DNA of 64,000 bases from Acinetobacter sp. NIPH 298 (GCF_000369505.1 NZ_KB850055.1:1054001-1118000), one strand, 5' to 3'; shown: positions 8,215 to 17,874, counted from the first letter of the stretch. Program-made: numbers and translations. Notes: a model not told the origin generated them from the sequence alone.

Positions 8215-9508
8215 AGCTCTCTTCCTCAGTTTGATTAAATTCAAACTTATGTGCTGCAAGGATGGTATTTTCGACTTGACCAAAACCGACCCGAATCCCA
8301 TCTTTCTCACAATAACCTTTCATCACGACGCGATCGCCATCTTCTAAGAAACCACGTGTTTCACCATTTGAAAGGATTAATGGTTTGGTGGTATTCCACG
8401 TTAGTTCAAGTAAGCTGCCGTACGAGTCTTCGGTTGGTCCTGAAATGGTACCTGAGCCCATCAGATCGCCAACTTGCACATTACAACCTGCGATAGTGTG
8501 ATGTGTCAGTTGTTGCGCCATCGACCAATACATATATTTAAAATTGGTTTGACAGATCACATCTGATTTTTGCGATTGTGGCGTTTGTACTTCGACACTG
8601 AGATGAATGTCGTAGCTATTGGCGATATTTTCTTGTAAATAACCGAGTGGTTGTGGTTGCTGTGTCGGACCTTTGACTTTGAACGGTTCCAGTGCTTCCA
8701 TCGTTACCACCCATGGAGAAATAGCACTAGCAAAAGTTTTGGCATTGAATGGTCCTAACGGTACGTATTCCCACTGTTGGATATCACGTGCTGACCAGTC
8801 ATTGAGTAAAACCATACCAAAAATATGATCTGATGCATCTTCTATCGAGATAGGCTGACCAAGCTTAGTCGCTTTGCCCACGATAAATGCAGTTTCCAAT
8901 TCAAAATCGAGTTTGCGTGTTGCTGAGAAAACTGGACGCTCGCTATTTGGTAGTTTGATTTGTCCTGATGGACGAACAATATCTGTACCACTAACGATGA
9001 CTGAGCTCGCTCGTCCATTGTATCCAACTGGAAGTTCGCTCCAGTTAGGCAGAAGGGCATTTTTAGGATCTCTAAACATGGTACCGACATTGGTGGCATG
9101 TTCTTTAGATGAATAGAAATCGGTATAGCCAGGTACATGAATGGGTAAGTGTAAAGTTACCGTATTTTGTTGCAATAATACCAGTTTACGTAGTTCGGCA
9201 TTATCACGTAGTGTTGGGTTGTCTATAGACAATAAGTTTTGTAGGGTTTGACGCACTTTTTGCCAGTTTTGTTTGCCTGACTCAATAAATGTATTCAATG
9301 TTGGTTGATTGAAATAGTTTTGATTTCCATCAAGTTGCAACAAGCCGTGTGTTTCTAATACCGCAAGATCGATCACCCAGTCGCCAATGGCAACACCGAC
9401 GCGTTTATTAGCTTGAGCTATTTCACTAAAGATGCCATACGGCAAATTATGCATTGTGAAATCTGATTGAGGGTCAATCTCAAGAAAAGAAGTTAAATGC
9501 TGTGTCAT
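8201..9508 (-). CDS. fahA: fumarylacetoacetase
   Basis: A 435-residue fumarylacetoacetate hydrolase, the last step of tyrosine degradation, giving fumarate and acetoacetate. The N-terminal SH3-like domain is followed by the FAH catalytic domain with 'PVGYNGRASSVIVSGTDIVRP', 'LDFELETAFIVGK', 'LLNDWSARDIQQWEYVPLGPF', 'GDLMGSGTISGP' and 'GFLEDGDRVVMKGYC', all family hallmarks including the metal-binding Asp/Glu residues. First gene of the minus-strand operon fahA-maiA-VOC. The shared divergent promoter region with the aromatic permease suggests coordinate control of tyrosine uptake and breakdown. Length is typical for the family. Confidence 0.97.
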   Translation of the reverse strand: MTQHLTSFLEIDPQSDFTMHNLPYGIFSEIAQANKRVGVAIGDWVIDLAVLETHGLLQLDGNQNYFNQPTLNTFIESGKQNWQKVRQTLQNLLSIDNPTLRDNAELRKLVLLQQNTVTLHLPIHVPGYTDFYSSKEHATNVGTMFRDPKNALLPNWSELPVGYNGRASSVIVSGTDIVRPSGQIKLPNSERPVFSATRKLDFELETAFIVGKATKLGQPISIEDASDHIFGMVLLNDWSARDIQQWEYVPLGPFNAKTFASAISPWVVTMEALEPFKVKGPTQQPQPLGYLQENIANSYDIHLSVEVQTPQSQKSDVICQTNFKYMYWSMAQQLTHHTIAGCNVQVGDLMGSGTISGPTEDSYGSLLELTWNTTKPLILSNGETRGFLEDGDRVVMKGYCEKDGIRVGFGQVENTILAAHKFEFNQTEEESYETV

Positions 9509-9863
9509 GATTTTGCTTTCCTTGTCTTAATTTTTTCAGGGTTTACCTTTAAAAGTTTCATCTTCTTGATCAAGGTGTTGAAATATATAAATATATTTAA
9601 AATATGATACGTTTCATTAAGCTTGATCTATCAAGAGGAGCGAACGTTATGATTTCTATCATACTGAAAATAAATAATTACGCAATACATAATTTAATTA
9701 CATATAACATAATTATTGTTATTTGTTGAATTTTCTGCTTATATGCGCGGTTACGAGAAAAGTAAATTAATTATTTTTCGATCAACTATAGGCATTTTGG
9801 ATTAATTTATGATATACGTAATTTAATACAAGAAAATTACGTGACAAGGATGAGAATAATCAT
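9509..9863. other. 355-bp divergent promoter region (fahA / aromatic permease)
   Basis: Very AT-rich spacer between divergent start codons. It carries the second copy of the 19-bp element (9682-9700) and, at about 9813-9824, the related partial match TACGTAATTTAA. No gene is visible in it. Confidence 0.6.
9682..9700 (-). promoter_or_regulatory. second copy of the candidate operator, between fahA and the permease gene
   Basis: gcaatacataatttaatta is the exact reverse complement of the 19 bases at 4422-4440. It sits 174 bases upstream of fahA and 163 bases upstream of the permease, so it could serve both divergent units. The flanks are also rich in the submotif ACATAA(T), including ATAACATAATTA at 9704-9715. 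Confidence 0.55.
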
Positions 9864-11252
9864 ATGTCAAAACAATCGCAAGGAAACCTGAAACATGGTT
9901 TGAGCAATCGGCACATCCAGCTTATCGCGCTAGGTGGTGCGATTGGTACAGGACTGTTTCTTGGTATTTCACAATCTATCAAGCTGGCAGGTCCGTCAGT
10001 GATTTTAGGTTATGCAATCGCAGGCTTAATTGCATTTCTAATGATGCGACAGTTAGGTGAAATGGTGGTTCAAGAGCCAGTCAGTGGCTCATTTAGTCAT
10101 TTTGCGAATAAATACTGGGGTTCGTTTGCAGGTTTCATGTCTGGCTGGAATTATTGGGTACTCAATATTCTAGTCTGTATGGCTGAACTGACGGCAATTG
10201 GACTCTATATTCAATATTGGTGGCCTGAAATCCCAACTTGGGCATCGGCATTGGCCTTTTTCCTCTTAATCAACGGCATTAACTTATTGCATGTGAAGCT
10301 GTTTGGAGAGATGGAATTCTGGTTCTCTATCGTCAAAATTTTAGCCATCTTAGCAATGATTGGCTTTGGTTCTTATTTGCTTGCAACGGGTACGGCAGGT
10401 CCTCAAGCTGGTATTAGCAACCTTTGGGCGTTGGGTGGTTTCTTTCCATTTGGTATTGAAGGCTTAGTCATGGCAATGGCTGTGATTATCTTTGCATTTG
10501 GTGGAATCGAATTGTTTGGTATCACGGCAGCTGAAGCACGTGATCCTGATAAAACCTTACCTAAGGCTGTAAATCAAATTATTTACCGTATTTTGATTTT
10601 CTATATCGCAACGCTGTTCATCTTGTTTGCATTATTCCCTTGGAATCAAATGATCGAGGGTGGCAGTCCATTTGTGATGGTATTTGCGTCTTTAGATAGT
10701 CACGGTGTGGCAACCATGTTGAACTTTGTCATTTTGACAGCCGCAGTTTCTGTTTATAACGGAACAAGCTATTGCAGCAGTCGCATGTTGCTTGGTTTGG
10801 CACAGCAGGGCAATGCACCAAAGTTTTTAAAACAGATTAATAAACGTGGTATCCCAACCAATGCTGTGTTGGTATCCGCTTTCGTGACGGTCTTGTGTGT
10901 ATTGATCAACTATCTATTTCCAGAAAAAGCCTTTGCTTTGTTGATGATGTTGGTGGTTGCAGCGATTGTGATTAACTGGATCGTGATCTCATGGACACAT
11001 CTTAAGTTCCGCAAAGCGATGCAAATACAAGGGCAGAGCACCAAGTTTCCAAGTATTGCTTATCCATTTAGTAATTATCTTTGTATCGTATTTATGCTGG
11101 GTATTCTTGTTGTGATGTCACTTTCACCAGATATGCGTATTGCGGTGATGATGATTCCTGCGTGGATCCTCTGCTTGATGTTGACTTATGTCTTTAAGCT
11201 GAGAAAATTGAAAAACGCAGAATCAAGTATGGCTTTAGGAACTGATGTCTAA
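9864..11252 (+). CDS. aroP: aromatic amino acid permease (AroP-like, APC superfamily)
   Basis: A 462-residue proton-coupled amino acid permease of the APC family with about 12 membrane segments. The first helix carries the substrate-binding motif 'GGAIGTGLFLG', followed by 'FMMRQLGEMVVQEPVSGSF' and the conserved 'FAFGGIELFGITAAEARDPDKTLPKA'. These match the AroP/PheP/CycA group. Because it is divergent from fahA and shares its control region, import of tyrosine and/or phenylalanine is the likely role, but exact substrate preference cannot be read from sequence. It is a single-gene unit ending in a clear terminator. Confidence 0.85.
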   Translation: MSKQSQGNLKHGLSNRHIQLIALGGAIGTGLFLGISQSIKLAGPSVILGYAIAGLIAFLMMRQLGEMVVQEPVSGSFSHFANKYWGSFAGFMSGWNYWVLNILVCMAELTAIGLYIQYWWPEIPTWASALAFFLLINGINLLHVKLFGEMEFWFSIVKILAILAMIGFGSYLLATGTAGPQAGISNLWALGGFFPFGIEGLVMAMAVIIFAFGGIELFGITAAEARDPDKTLPKAVNQIIYRILIFYIATLFILFALFPWNQMIEGGSPFVMVFASLDSHGVATMLNFVILTAAVSVYNGTSYCSSRMLLGLAQQGNAPKFLKQINKRGIPTNAVLVSAFVTVLCVLINYLFPEKAFALLMMLVVAAIVINWIVISWTHLKFRKAMQIQGQSTKFPSIAYPFSNYLCIVFMLGILVVMSLSPDMRIAVMMIPAWILCLMLTYVFKLRKLKNAESSMALGTDV

Positions 11253-11276
11253 AGACTATTTCTGAGTTTTTATATC

Positions 11277-11312
11277 AATAGGGTTGAATTCGTTTTCAGC
11301 CCTATTTTTTTT
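11277..11312 (+). terminator. rho-independent terminator after the permease gene
   Basis: A 12-bp stem with one G-U pair (AATAGGGTTGAA / TTCAGCCCTATT) is followed by T8. Confidence 0.88.
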
Positions 11313-11471
11313 AATGACTAAAATGTGGCTACGAATGCTCATAACAACAAATCGTCCATGCTTTGGTTGAAGTATTATTGTTTTATCTAAGCTAGAATTG
11401 TTGGTTCATCAATCTAAAATAAGTTTGCATTTTTGGCTTGATATCACGTTGTTCATTAAAAGGCTTTTGAA

Positions 11472-12644
11472 TTGTTTCCTTCTTTAAGTATTCAAACTCG
11501 ATTGGGTGGTTTCTACCTATTTTATTATTCAATCGTTGGAACATTCATGCCTTATTGGAACCTGTATCTGCAAGATCAGGGTTTTAATTATCAAGAAATC
11601 GGTATTCTATCTTCTATTGCAATCATTACTCGTTTTTTTGCGCCGCTGATTTGGGGTTGGATTGCAGATAAATCAGGTAAACGAATGCTGCTAGTTCGTA
11701 TTGCCACATGGATGGAAGCTTGTATCTGGTTTGCTATTTTTGTAATTCCGAATAGTTTTCAATCTGTGGCATTGCTGATGTTGATCTTCAGTTTTTTTCA
11801 AAATGCGATCTTGGCGCAGTTTGAAGGTGTGACACTTTTTTGGTTAGGTGAAAAACGCGCCGAACTGTATGGAAAAGTTCGAAAGTGGGGTTCGGTCGGT
11901 TTTATTGTTGGGGTATTTGCAATTGGGGCACTATTAGAAATCATCCCCATCTCAATGCTACCCATTTTACTTTTAGCGGTTTCATTTTTGGCTTTTCTAT
12001 GGTCATTCAGTATTAAAGAACCTGAACACGCACCAAGTTCTCAGAAAAAATTAGAACCTTTATGGCTAGTTTTAAAAAAACCACTGGTTGCAGCATTCTT
12101 TATGATCGAGTTTATTCTATTATTTTCACTTGCACCATTTTATAGTTTCTATAGCAACTTTCTCAAAGAAATCGGGTTTAGCACAACACAGATAGGCAGC
12201 CTATGGGCAATGGGTGTTATCGCTGAAATTGTGATGTTTGCGGTGGCACAAAGACTGTTTTTCACCCGTTTTTCATGGCGGAACTTGGTGGTTATTTGTC
12301 TTTTATTTACCAGTCTTCGCTGGTTTCTCGTGGGAATATTAGACACTAATTTCATCGGGCAACTTTTAGCACAATGTTTGCATGCCTTTAGTTTTGGACT
12401 ATTTCATTTGATTGCAATGAAAGTGATTTTCCAAAACTTTTCAGCAGAGCAACAGGGTCGAGGTCAAGCGTTGTACAGCACGATGTGGGGGCTGGGCGTT
12501 GCTTCAGGAAGTTTGTTGGCAGGGTACTATTGGCAGATTCTTTCGGGTCCGACCATTTTCTTCTGTGCAAGTGCAGTTGTATTAGTTGGTTTAGGTCTGG
12601 TGATGTGGCTGCCGAATCAGGTAGAAACGGCAGCGAAAAGTTAG
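11472..12644 (+). CDS. MFS transporter, MFS_1-like (HcaT / LacY-related group)
   Basis: A 390-residue 12-helix major facilitator. The opening 'RLGGFYLFYYSIVGTFMPYWNLYLQDQGF' and 'WGWIADKSGKR' loop match the MFS_1-like group that includes the 3-phenylpropionate carrier HcaT and nucleoside/H+ symporters. The substrate cannot be assigned. The start is TTG at 11472: the first ATG downstream would remove half of the first membrane helix, and AAAGGC lies at suitable spacing. It converges on the amidase gene with a single base between the two stop codons, so no independent terminator is possible between them. Confidence 0.8.
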   Translation: MFPSLSIQTRLGGFYLFYYSIVGTFMPYWNLYLQDQGFNYQEIGILSSIAIITRFFAPLIWGWIADKSGKRMLLVRIATWMEACIWFAIFVIPNSFQSVALLMLIFSFFQNAILAQFEGVTLFWLGEKRAELYGKVRKWGSVGFIVGVFAIGALLEIIPISMLPILLLAVSFLAFLWSFSIKEPEHAPSSQKKLEPLWLVLKKPLVAAFFMIEFILLFSLAPFYSFYSNFLKEIGFSTTQIGSLWAMGVIAEIVMFAVAQRLFFTRFSWRNLVVICLLFTSLRWFLVGILDTNFIGQLLAQCLHAFSFGLFHLIAMKVIFQNFSAEQQGRGQALYSTMWGLGVASGSLLAGYYWQILSGPTIFFCASAVVLVGLGLVMWLPNQVETAAKS

Positions 12645-12645
12645 A

Positions 12646-14136
12646 TTAGAGTTGAATGTTTTTATACTGCGGCATCCACGGTTGTGCTTGCTCAAGTTGT
12701 GCGGCGAGTTGTAGTAAACGGTCTTCACGTCCAAAGGGTGCAATAAACTGGCTACCCAAAGGCATACCATTTTTATTCCAGTACAGCGGTACAGACATAG
12801 CAGGTAAACCAGTGACATTGGCTAATTGAGTAAAGGGAACCCAACTTAAATTATCTTGCACCATTTTCTCGACCAGTTTGCCTTGCGCGAGATAATGCGC
12901 TTTTCCAACTTTTAATAAAGCTTTCAAAATTGGTTTTTGCCAAGCAGGTGTGGCAACCTCACCATTTTTAGGCGCGACCGATGCTGTTGTTGGGGTTAGG
13001 TATAGGTCGTATTTTCCAAAGAAAATATTCATTTGGGTGCTATACAGTCCCCAATTGTTGAGTGTATGAATATATTCGGTTGCCGTTGTTTTAGCACCAA
13101 AGGCAGCTAACGCCAATGAATCAAGCTCAAAATCAGCATCTGTTGAGCCAGACATGTGTTTGATTTGTGCTTGCATATAAGTGAACTGACTAAACCACGT
13201 TGTGATGAAGTCTTTCGCCAGCGCTAAGCCATCTATGTTTGGACGATCTTCGACCACGATATGACCTAAAGACTCTAAAAGTTTAGCCGTTTGTTGAACG
13301 GCCTGAATCGCGTCTTTAGAAACTTTTGTTCCAATGGGTGAATGCGTGCTAAAAGCGATTCTCAGTTTTTTCGGTGCTTGTTGGATAATATCTAAATATT
13401 TTTGATCAGGTGCTTGAATCGTAAAAAGTGAGCTTTGTTCAGGACCTTGCACCGCATCTAGCATAGCCGCACTATCGCGCACGGTTTTACATAACACATG
13501 CTGCATCGCTGCACCATGCATGGCTTCACCTGATTGAGGTCCCCATGGTGTACGTCCGCGACTTGGTTTTAGTCCAAACAAACCGCAATACGATGCAGGA
13601 ATACGAATTGATCCGCCGCCATCACCAGCGCCTGCAATCGGGATTAAACCTGCAGCGACAGCCGAGGCAGAACCGCCCGACGAGCCACCGCTATTGTGTT
13701 TTAAATTCCAAGGATTGCGACAAGCGCCCCAAGCATCAGGTTCAGTAATACCTTTGATTCCAAATTCAGGGGTATTGGTTCGCCCAAATGTGACAATTCC
13801 AGTTTGTTCCCAACGATTGACGATTTCCGCATTAAAGTCTGGTGTGTAATTCATTTTTTTAAGTGCATGGCTACCAAAAGAGGTTGGTATGCCTTGGTAT
13901 TCTTGAAATAAATCTTTTACTAAAAATGGAACACCAGCGAATTGACCTGTACGTTGTTGTTGGGCGCGTTGTTTGGCTTGCTCGTACATTGGGATAATGA
14001 TTGCATTTAGTTTAGGGTTGATTTGTTCTGTGCGTTGCAATGCAATTTCAAGTAACTCTGATGGATGAACTTGCTTATTTTTGACCAACTCAGCTAAACC
14101 TAAACCATCATATTGGATGTATTCAGAAAATTTCAT
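12646..14136 (-). CDS. amidase-signature family hydrolase
   Basis: A 496-residue amidase. The Ser-cisSer-Lys triad can be placed at Lys74 ('PFLVKDLF'), Ser152 ('GGSSGGSASAV') and Ser176 ('GDGGGSIRIPASYCGLFGLKPSRGR'). The overall arrangement resembles 6-aminohexanoate-cyclic-dimer hydrolase-like and general amide hydrolases; the C-terminal 'TGLPAMSVPLYWNKNGMPLGSQFI' is typical. No GatCAB partner genes are near, so this is not the tRNA amidotransferase subunit. Substrate unknown; no signal peptide, so cytoplasmic. It forms a single-gene minus-strand unit. Confidence 0.85.
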   Translation of the reverse strand: MKFSEYIQYDGLGLAELVKNKQVHPSELLEIALQRTEQINPKLNAIIIPMYEQAKQRAQQQRTGQFAGVPFLVKDLFQEYQGIPTSFGSHALKKMNYTPDFNAEIVNRWEQTGIVTFGRTNTPEFGIKGITEPDAWGACRNPWNLKHNSGGSSGGSASAVAAGLIPIAGAGDGGGSIRIPASYCGLFGLKPSRGRTPWGPQSGEAMHGAAMQHVLCKTVRDSAAMLDAVQGPEQSSLFTIQAPDQKYLDIIQQAPKKLRIAFSTHSPIGTKVSKDAIQAVQQTAKLLESLGHIVVEDRPNIDGLALAKDFITTWFSQFTYMQAQIKHMSGSTDADFELDSLALAAFGAKTTATEYIHTLNNWGLYSTQMNIFFGKYDLYLTPTTASVAPKNGEVATPAWQKPILKALLKVGKAHYLAQGKLVEKMVQDNLSWVPFTQLANVTGLPAMSVPLYWNKNGMPLGSQFIAPFGREDRLLQLAAQLEQAQPWMPQYKNIQL

Positions 14137-14333
14137 GGCTTTATATCCCTAAAGCTAAACTTTTATAAATTAAATATTTGTATTCAATAAGAATACCTTA
14201 AAAAACCGATTGAACAATCAAATAAATATCAGCACAAAAATATTGTGTTGATATGGTTATGTTTCAGTGTTTTTACTCAAAAATATGCTAAGTTAAAGCC
14301 ATGGAAAGTTTAGATGATAACTTAATTAAATCT

Positions 14334-14810
14334 ATGAAAAATATTTATATTATTGGATTATTGTGGGCTTGCTCAACAGGGGCAATCGCTGAAACAGCAG
14401 TAAACGCGAAGGCAGTAACAGCTCAAGCTATGACTTCGGTGAATAATATACGTGTCACTAATCGCCCTGAAATTATGGGGTTGTGGGGAATGGAAATACC
14501 CAATAATAAAAAATGTGTTGAATACTATAACTTTCGTGGAATGAATGAAGTTGTGGTAAAAAGTGGCAAAGAGTGGTCGTATGGTATGTATGACTATCAG
14601 CCGTCAGAGGATCATAATGAGCGTTTGCCAGCACTGATTCTACAAATCAAATATGATAATAATGAAATGGACTGTTCAGGTCAGCAAGTCGATCAAACTG
14701 GGGAAGTTTCTCAATACTTTGTAAAATGGTCGAACCCACATACCATTGATTTCTGTGCGAATGAGAAAGGCGAAAAATGCTTTGCAACCTTACGCCGTGT
14801 TTTACCTTAG
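14334..14810 (+). CDS. small secreted protein of unknown function
   Basis: A 158-residue protein starting with a clear signal peptide ('MKNIYIIGLLWACSTGAIA', probable cleavage before ETAV). The mature part has 'IMGLWGMEIPNNKKCVEYYNFRG' and four cysteines that could form two disulfides. I do not recognise a family. An in-frame ATG at 14301 would add eleven charged residues before the signal peptide, so 14334 is preferred; neither start has a strong ribosome binding site. It is a lone gene followed by a strong terminator. Periplasmic location is inferred from the signal peptide. Confidence 0.65.
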   Translation: MKNIYIIGLLWACSTGAIAETAVNAKAVTAQAMTSVNNIRVTNRPEIMGLWGMEIPNNKKCVEYYNFRGMNEVVVKSGKEWSYGMYDYQPSEDHNERLPALILQIKYDNNEMDCSGQQVDQTGEVSQYFVKWSNPHTIDFCANEKGEKCFATLRRVLP

Positions 14811-14830
14811 AGCATTTAATTCAATAAATA

Positions 14831-14866
14831 AAAAACACCGCCTATGATTCATAAGCGGTGTTTTTT
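14831..14866. terminator. bidirectional rho-independent terminator
   Basis: AACACCGC / GCGGTGTT stem with an inner TATG / CATA extension, A5 before and T6 after. It lies between the convergent small secreted protein gene and accC. Confidence 0.9.
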
Positions 14867-14880
14867 ATTGCGGCTTTTAT

Positions 14881-16245
14881 TTAAACTTTTTCAGCTTTTG
14901 GTTCAAGCTGTTTTAGTAAATGTTTTTCGAGATAATGAATATCCATCGCTTGTTCGCAGAAATTCTTATCTTTCAAAATCAGATCTTTATGCAAAGGGAT
15001 ATTGGTTTTAATCCCTGTCAAAATCATTTCGTCTAATGCCTGACGCATACGCGCTAAAGATGTTTCACGATCTTTACCATGTGCAATGAGTTTTGCAATC
15101 ATTGAGTCATAGTAGGGCGGGATGCTGTAACCTTGATAGATATGAGAATCTAAACGAATACCCGCGCCACCCGGTGCGTAGAAGTTGTCAATTCTGCCAG
15201 GAGAAGGCATAAAGTTAGTTGGGTCTTCGGCATTGATACGACACTCGATCGCATGGCCTTTGACTTCGATTTCGTCTTGTTGAAGGTCTAAGCCTAAACC
15301 ACCAGCAATACGAAGTTGTTGTTCAATAATATCAATACCCGTCACCATTTCTGTGACTGGATGTTCAACTTGAACACGTGTATTCATTTCGATAAAGAAG
15401 AATTCACCATCTTCAAATAAAAATTCGAATGTACCAGCACCACGATACTGCATAAGCTTACAGGCATTTACACAAGCCTCTAAAATATCAGCACGGGCTT
15501 GTTCTGGTAGATTCGGTGCAGGTGCTTCTTCTAAAACCTTTTGATGGCGACGTTGTAATGAACAATCACGATCATATAAATGAATCGCATGGCCATTACC
15601 ATCCCCGAGGATTTGTACTTCGACATGACGAGGTTTCTGTAAGAAACGTTCCATATAAACGGTATCGTCACCGAACCACATTTCCGCATCACGTTGTGCA
15701 GCTTGAACAGACTCAAGCAGTGTATCCACACGTTCAACAATACGCATACCACGACCACCACCACCAGATGCGGCCTTTACGATCAGTGGGAAGCCGATTT
15801 CTTTGGCTTCAGCAAGTGCATTATGAATCGTAACAGCGTGGTCACAGCCCGGTACGGTTGGTACCCCCGCTTTTTTCATTGCAATAATTGCAGAAACTTT
15901 GTTCCCCATGAGACGAATATGCTCAGGACGAGGACCAATAAAAGTAAAACCTGAACTTTCTATAATCTCAGCGAACTCGGCATTTTCAGATAAAAAGCCA
16001 TAACCCGGATGGATTGCATCAGCACCAGTGATTTCTGCGGCAGTAATAATTGCAGGAATATTTAAATAACTTTCACTTGTGGTACCCGGTCCGATACATA
16101 CTGCTTCATCTACAAAGCGTAAATGCATCAAATCTTTGTCAGCATCAGAATAAATACCAACGGTTTTAATACCAAGTGTTTTGCAAGCCCGAGTAATTCG
16201 TAAAGCGATTTCACCACGGTTTGCAATTAATACTTTTTGCAACAT
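14881..16245 (-). CDS. accC: acetyl-CoA carboxylase, biotin carboxylase subunit
   Basis: A 454-residue ATP-grasp enzyme that carboxylates biotin on AccB, the first half-reaction of fatty-acid synthesis. It begins with '[17 protein letters not shown]', contains the glycine-rich ATP lid '[14 protein letters not shown]', '[20 protein letters not shown]' and '[34 protein letters not shown]', all diagnostic. Length is normal. It lies 17 bases after accB in the operon aroQ-accB-accC, an arrangement common in Pseudomonas and Acinetobacter relatives. The carboxyltransferase genes accA and accD are not here, as usual. Confidence 0.98.
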   Translation of the reverse strand: MLQKVLIANRGEIALRITRACKTLGIKTVGIYSDADKDLMHLRFVDEAVCIGPGTTSESYLNIPAIITAAEITGADAIHPGYGFLSENAEFAEIIESSGFTFIGPRPEHIRLMGNKVSAIIAMKKAGVPTVPGCDHAVTIHNALAEAKEIGFPLIVKAASGGGGRGMRIVERVDTLLESVQAAQRDAEMWFGDDTVYMERFLQKPRHVEVQILGDGNGHAIHLYDRDCSLQRRHQKVLEEAPAPNLPEQARADILEACVNACKLMQYRGAGTFEFLFEDGEFFFIEMNTRVQVEHPVTEMVTGIDIIEQQLRIAGGLGLDLQQDEIEVKGHAIECRINAEDPTNFMPSPGRIDNFYAPGGAGIRLDSHIYQGYSIPPYYDSMIAKLIAHGKDRETSLARMRQALDEMILTGIKTNIPLHKDLILKDKNFCEQAMDIHYLEKHLLKQLEPKAEKV

Positions 16246-16262
16246 AGAAATCCCCAGATGTA

Positions 16263-16682
16263 TTAGGCGCGGTAGCGGAAAAGTGGTTGACCAAACTGAA
16301 TGACGTCACCGTTTTTCACTAAGATTTCTTCGATTACACCGCTTTGAGTTGCTTCAATTGGGTTCATGATCTTCATTGCTTCGATGATCCCTAGGGTTTC
16401 ACCTGCAGATACCGTTTGACCAATTTTGACAAAAGGTGCTTCACCAGGACTTGGTGCTGCATAGAACACACCGACCATTGGCGAGGTTTCAACCGCACCG
16501 CGTGGCGTTTTTACAACGGGTGCTGCTGCTGGAGTTGAAGCCGCTGGTGCAGCCGCGACAGATGCATAAACAGGTGTTGGACGAGTCAACGAGATGGATT
16601 GATCACCTTCCTTAACTTCAATCGCTTGTAAGTCAGATTCAATCATCAGGTCGATGAGTTTCTTGATTTTACGGATATCCAT
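16263..16682 (-). CDS. accB: biotin carboxyl carrier protein of acetyl-CoA carboxylase
   Basis: A 139-residue protein with an N-terminal dimerisation segment (about 1-30), an Ala/Pro-rich flexible linker (about 37-60) and a C-terminal biotinyl domain. The biotinylation site is Lys104 in 'IEAMKIMN', where the more common residue after the lysine is Met rather than Ile. The thumb-like segment '[17 protein letters not shown]' is present, as in AccB proteins. Second gene of aroQ-accB-accC; 17 bases before accC and 26 after aroQ. Confidence 0.97.
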   Translation of the reverse strand: MDIRKIKKLIDLMIESDLQAIEVKEGDQSISLTRPTPVYASVAAAPAASTPAAAPVVKTPRGAVETSPMVGVFYAAPSPGEAPFVKIGQTVSAGETLGIIEAMKIMNPIEATQSGVIEEILVKNGDVIQFGQPLFRYRA

Positions 16683-16708
16683 GAGTGAGCATTCCTGAAA
16701 TGTTTAAA

Positions 16709-17158
16709 TTAATTAGTAGATTGAATTTTTTCGATAGCGTAATCGAGTGCAAGGGAATAACCCTTAGCACCTAAGCCACAAATTACGCCAATGGCTTTAT
16801 CTGATAGATATGAGTGATGACGGAATGTTTCACGTGCGTGAACATTCGACAGATGAACTTCAATAAATGGGATCGCAACACCAAGCAGTGCATCGCGTAA
16901 TGCAACCGAAGTATGGGTCAGGGCAGCGGGGTTGATAATGATCAATTTCACCCCTTCATTTTGTGCCTGATGGATACGATCAACAATCGCTCCTTCCCAG
17001 TTACTTTGGAATGTATCTAGTATAAGTGACGCATTTTTAGCTTGAGCGGTGAGTTGTTGGTCAATATCACTTAAAGTGAGATGGCCATAAACTTCTGGTT
17101 CACGCTTTCCTAGCAAGTTTAAATTCGGTCCGTGAATCACCAAAATGGTTGAGCTCAT
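16709..17158 (-). CDS. aroQ: type II 3-dehydroquinate dehydratase
   Basis: A 149-residue dodecameric-type enzyme forming 3-dehydroshikimate in the shikimate pathway. The start '[21 protein letters not shown]' holds the active-site Arg/Tyr lid, and '[18 protein letters not shown]' and '[20 protein letters not shown]' hold the catalytic His and anion-binding residues. Length is standard. First gene of the minus-strand operon with accB and accC, so its promoter lies in 17159-17350. The pairing of shikimate and fatty-acid genes is conserved in many gammaproteobacteria. Confidence 0.97.
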   Translation of the reverse strand: MSSTILVIHGPNLNLLGKREPEVYGHLTLSDIDQQLTAQAKNASLILDTFQSNWEGAIVDRIHQAQNEGVKLIIINPAALTHTSVALRDALLGVAIPFIEVHLSNVHARETFRHHSYLSDKAIGVICGLGAKGYSLALDYAIEKIQSTN

Positions 17159-17523
17159 TCAGCCTGCTCCAATTCTAAAACTGCAAATGTGTTTTGCAAG
17201 ATGTCTGCAAAGTTTGCTTATTATGGCATAAAATTCTACAATTTTTTTATAATTTCTTTTCGTCAATTAAGAAATTCGCATACCAAGCATGGTGCATATA
17301 ATGAAAACTTTGCAAGGAATTGGCAATGTTAAAAAATGACAAAATTCACCTTATTTTATTTTTTAATATTCTAAACTGAATTACACCAATTGGTTCAGAG
17401 GATTTGTGTAACTTGACAGTCAATATGCATCAAATATTATGATATTTAACTCATTTATGATCCATAGATCTATAAAGCCTAAGCACATTCAAATTAAAAA
17501 ATAAGCCTGAGTATAATAATTTA

Positions 17524-17871
17524 ATATATTGTTTTTATTTGCTTTTATTGTTTTTTCTACATATGGGTTAACCCTAATTATTTAGATGTTTATGCATATC
17601 AGCGCTTGGCCTGTTGCATGTTACCGCTGAATCAGCGGCTATATTTAGCTAAATCTGCCAAGCTGATTGTTTGTTAGGCATCACTTTGCGTTTATGAATT
17701 GGCAAAAGTGATGCATTTCTATATTTTGGATGGCAGTTAATGACATGAAAATGTCCGAAAAAGATAAGCTTTATTTGAGTAATATCACTATTACTTAAGA
17801 GACTGCTTTGATTGGCGTGGTCTCTTTTGGGTCTTTCAGCGCTGTCTTTATATTTAAAGGCAGCTTTTTTT
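17524..17871 (+). ncRNA. candidate structured small RNA (orphan, plus strand)
   Basis: Reading on the plus strand, a long-range stem pairs 17598-17610 with 17657-17667: 11 Watson-Crick pairs with a two-base bulge, extendable by two more. It encloses a perfect 6-bp hairpin CCGCTG-AAT-CAGCGG (17624-17638) and the palindrome ATTTAGCTAAAT (17643-17654), giving a branched fold. Next come a 10-bp hairpin (17678-17687 with 17705-17714), a 7-bp hairpin (17797-17803 with 17820-17826), and a strong terminator (17841-17871). TATAAT at 17512-17517 with TTCAAA about 18 bases upstream is a possible promoter, hence the approximate 5' end. No coding gene lies downstream on this strand. I know no named RNA family that fits; existence as a transcript is inference. 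Confidence 0.5.
17841..17871 (+). terminator. orphan rho-independent terminator, plus strand
   Basis: Ten-base-pair stem (GCTGTCTTTA / TAAAGGCAGC, one G-U pair), loop TATT, then T7. The T-run is only on the plus-strand side, so it does not serve nasS, which ends at 17875 on the other strand. Confidence 0.8.
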
Positions 17872-17874
17872 ACG

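Larger units (their letters stand above)
17159..17874. other. 716-bp gene-free region between aroQ and nasS
   Basis: No plausible protein-coding frame is visible on either strand. The part near 17159 should hold the aroQ-accB-accC promoter (minus strand). The 17520-17871 part is dominated by RNA-like secondary structure ending in a plus-strand terminator, described separately. Confidence 0.6.

Noticed and set aside
12646..14136. Glutamyl-tRNA(Gln) amidotransferase subunit A
   Set aside because: The amidase signature is shared, but no gatB or gatC lies nearby and the C-terminal region resembles general amide hydrolases.
17600..17680. Remnant of an insertion sequence end
   Set aside because: The inverted repeats nest as RNA-like hairpins and there is no transposase remnant or target duplication.
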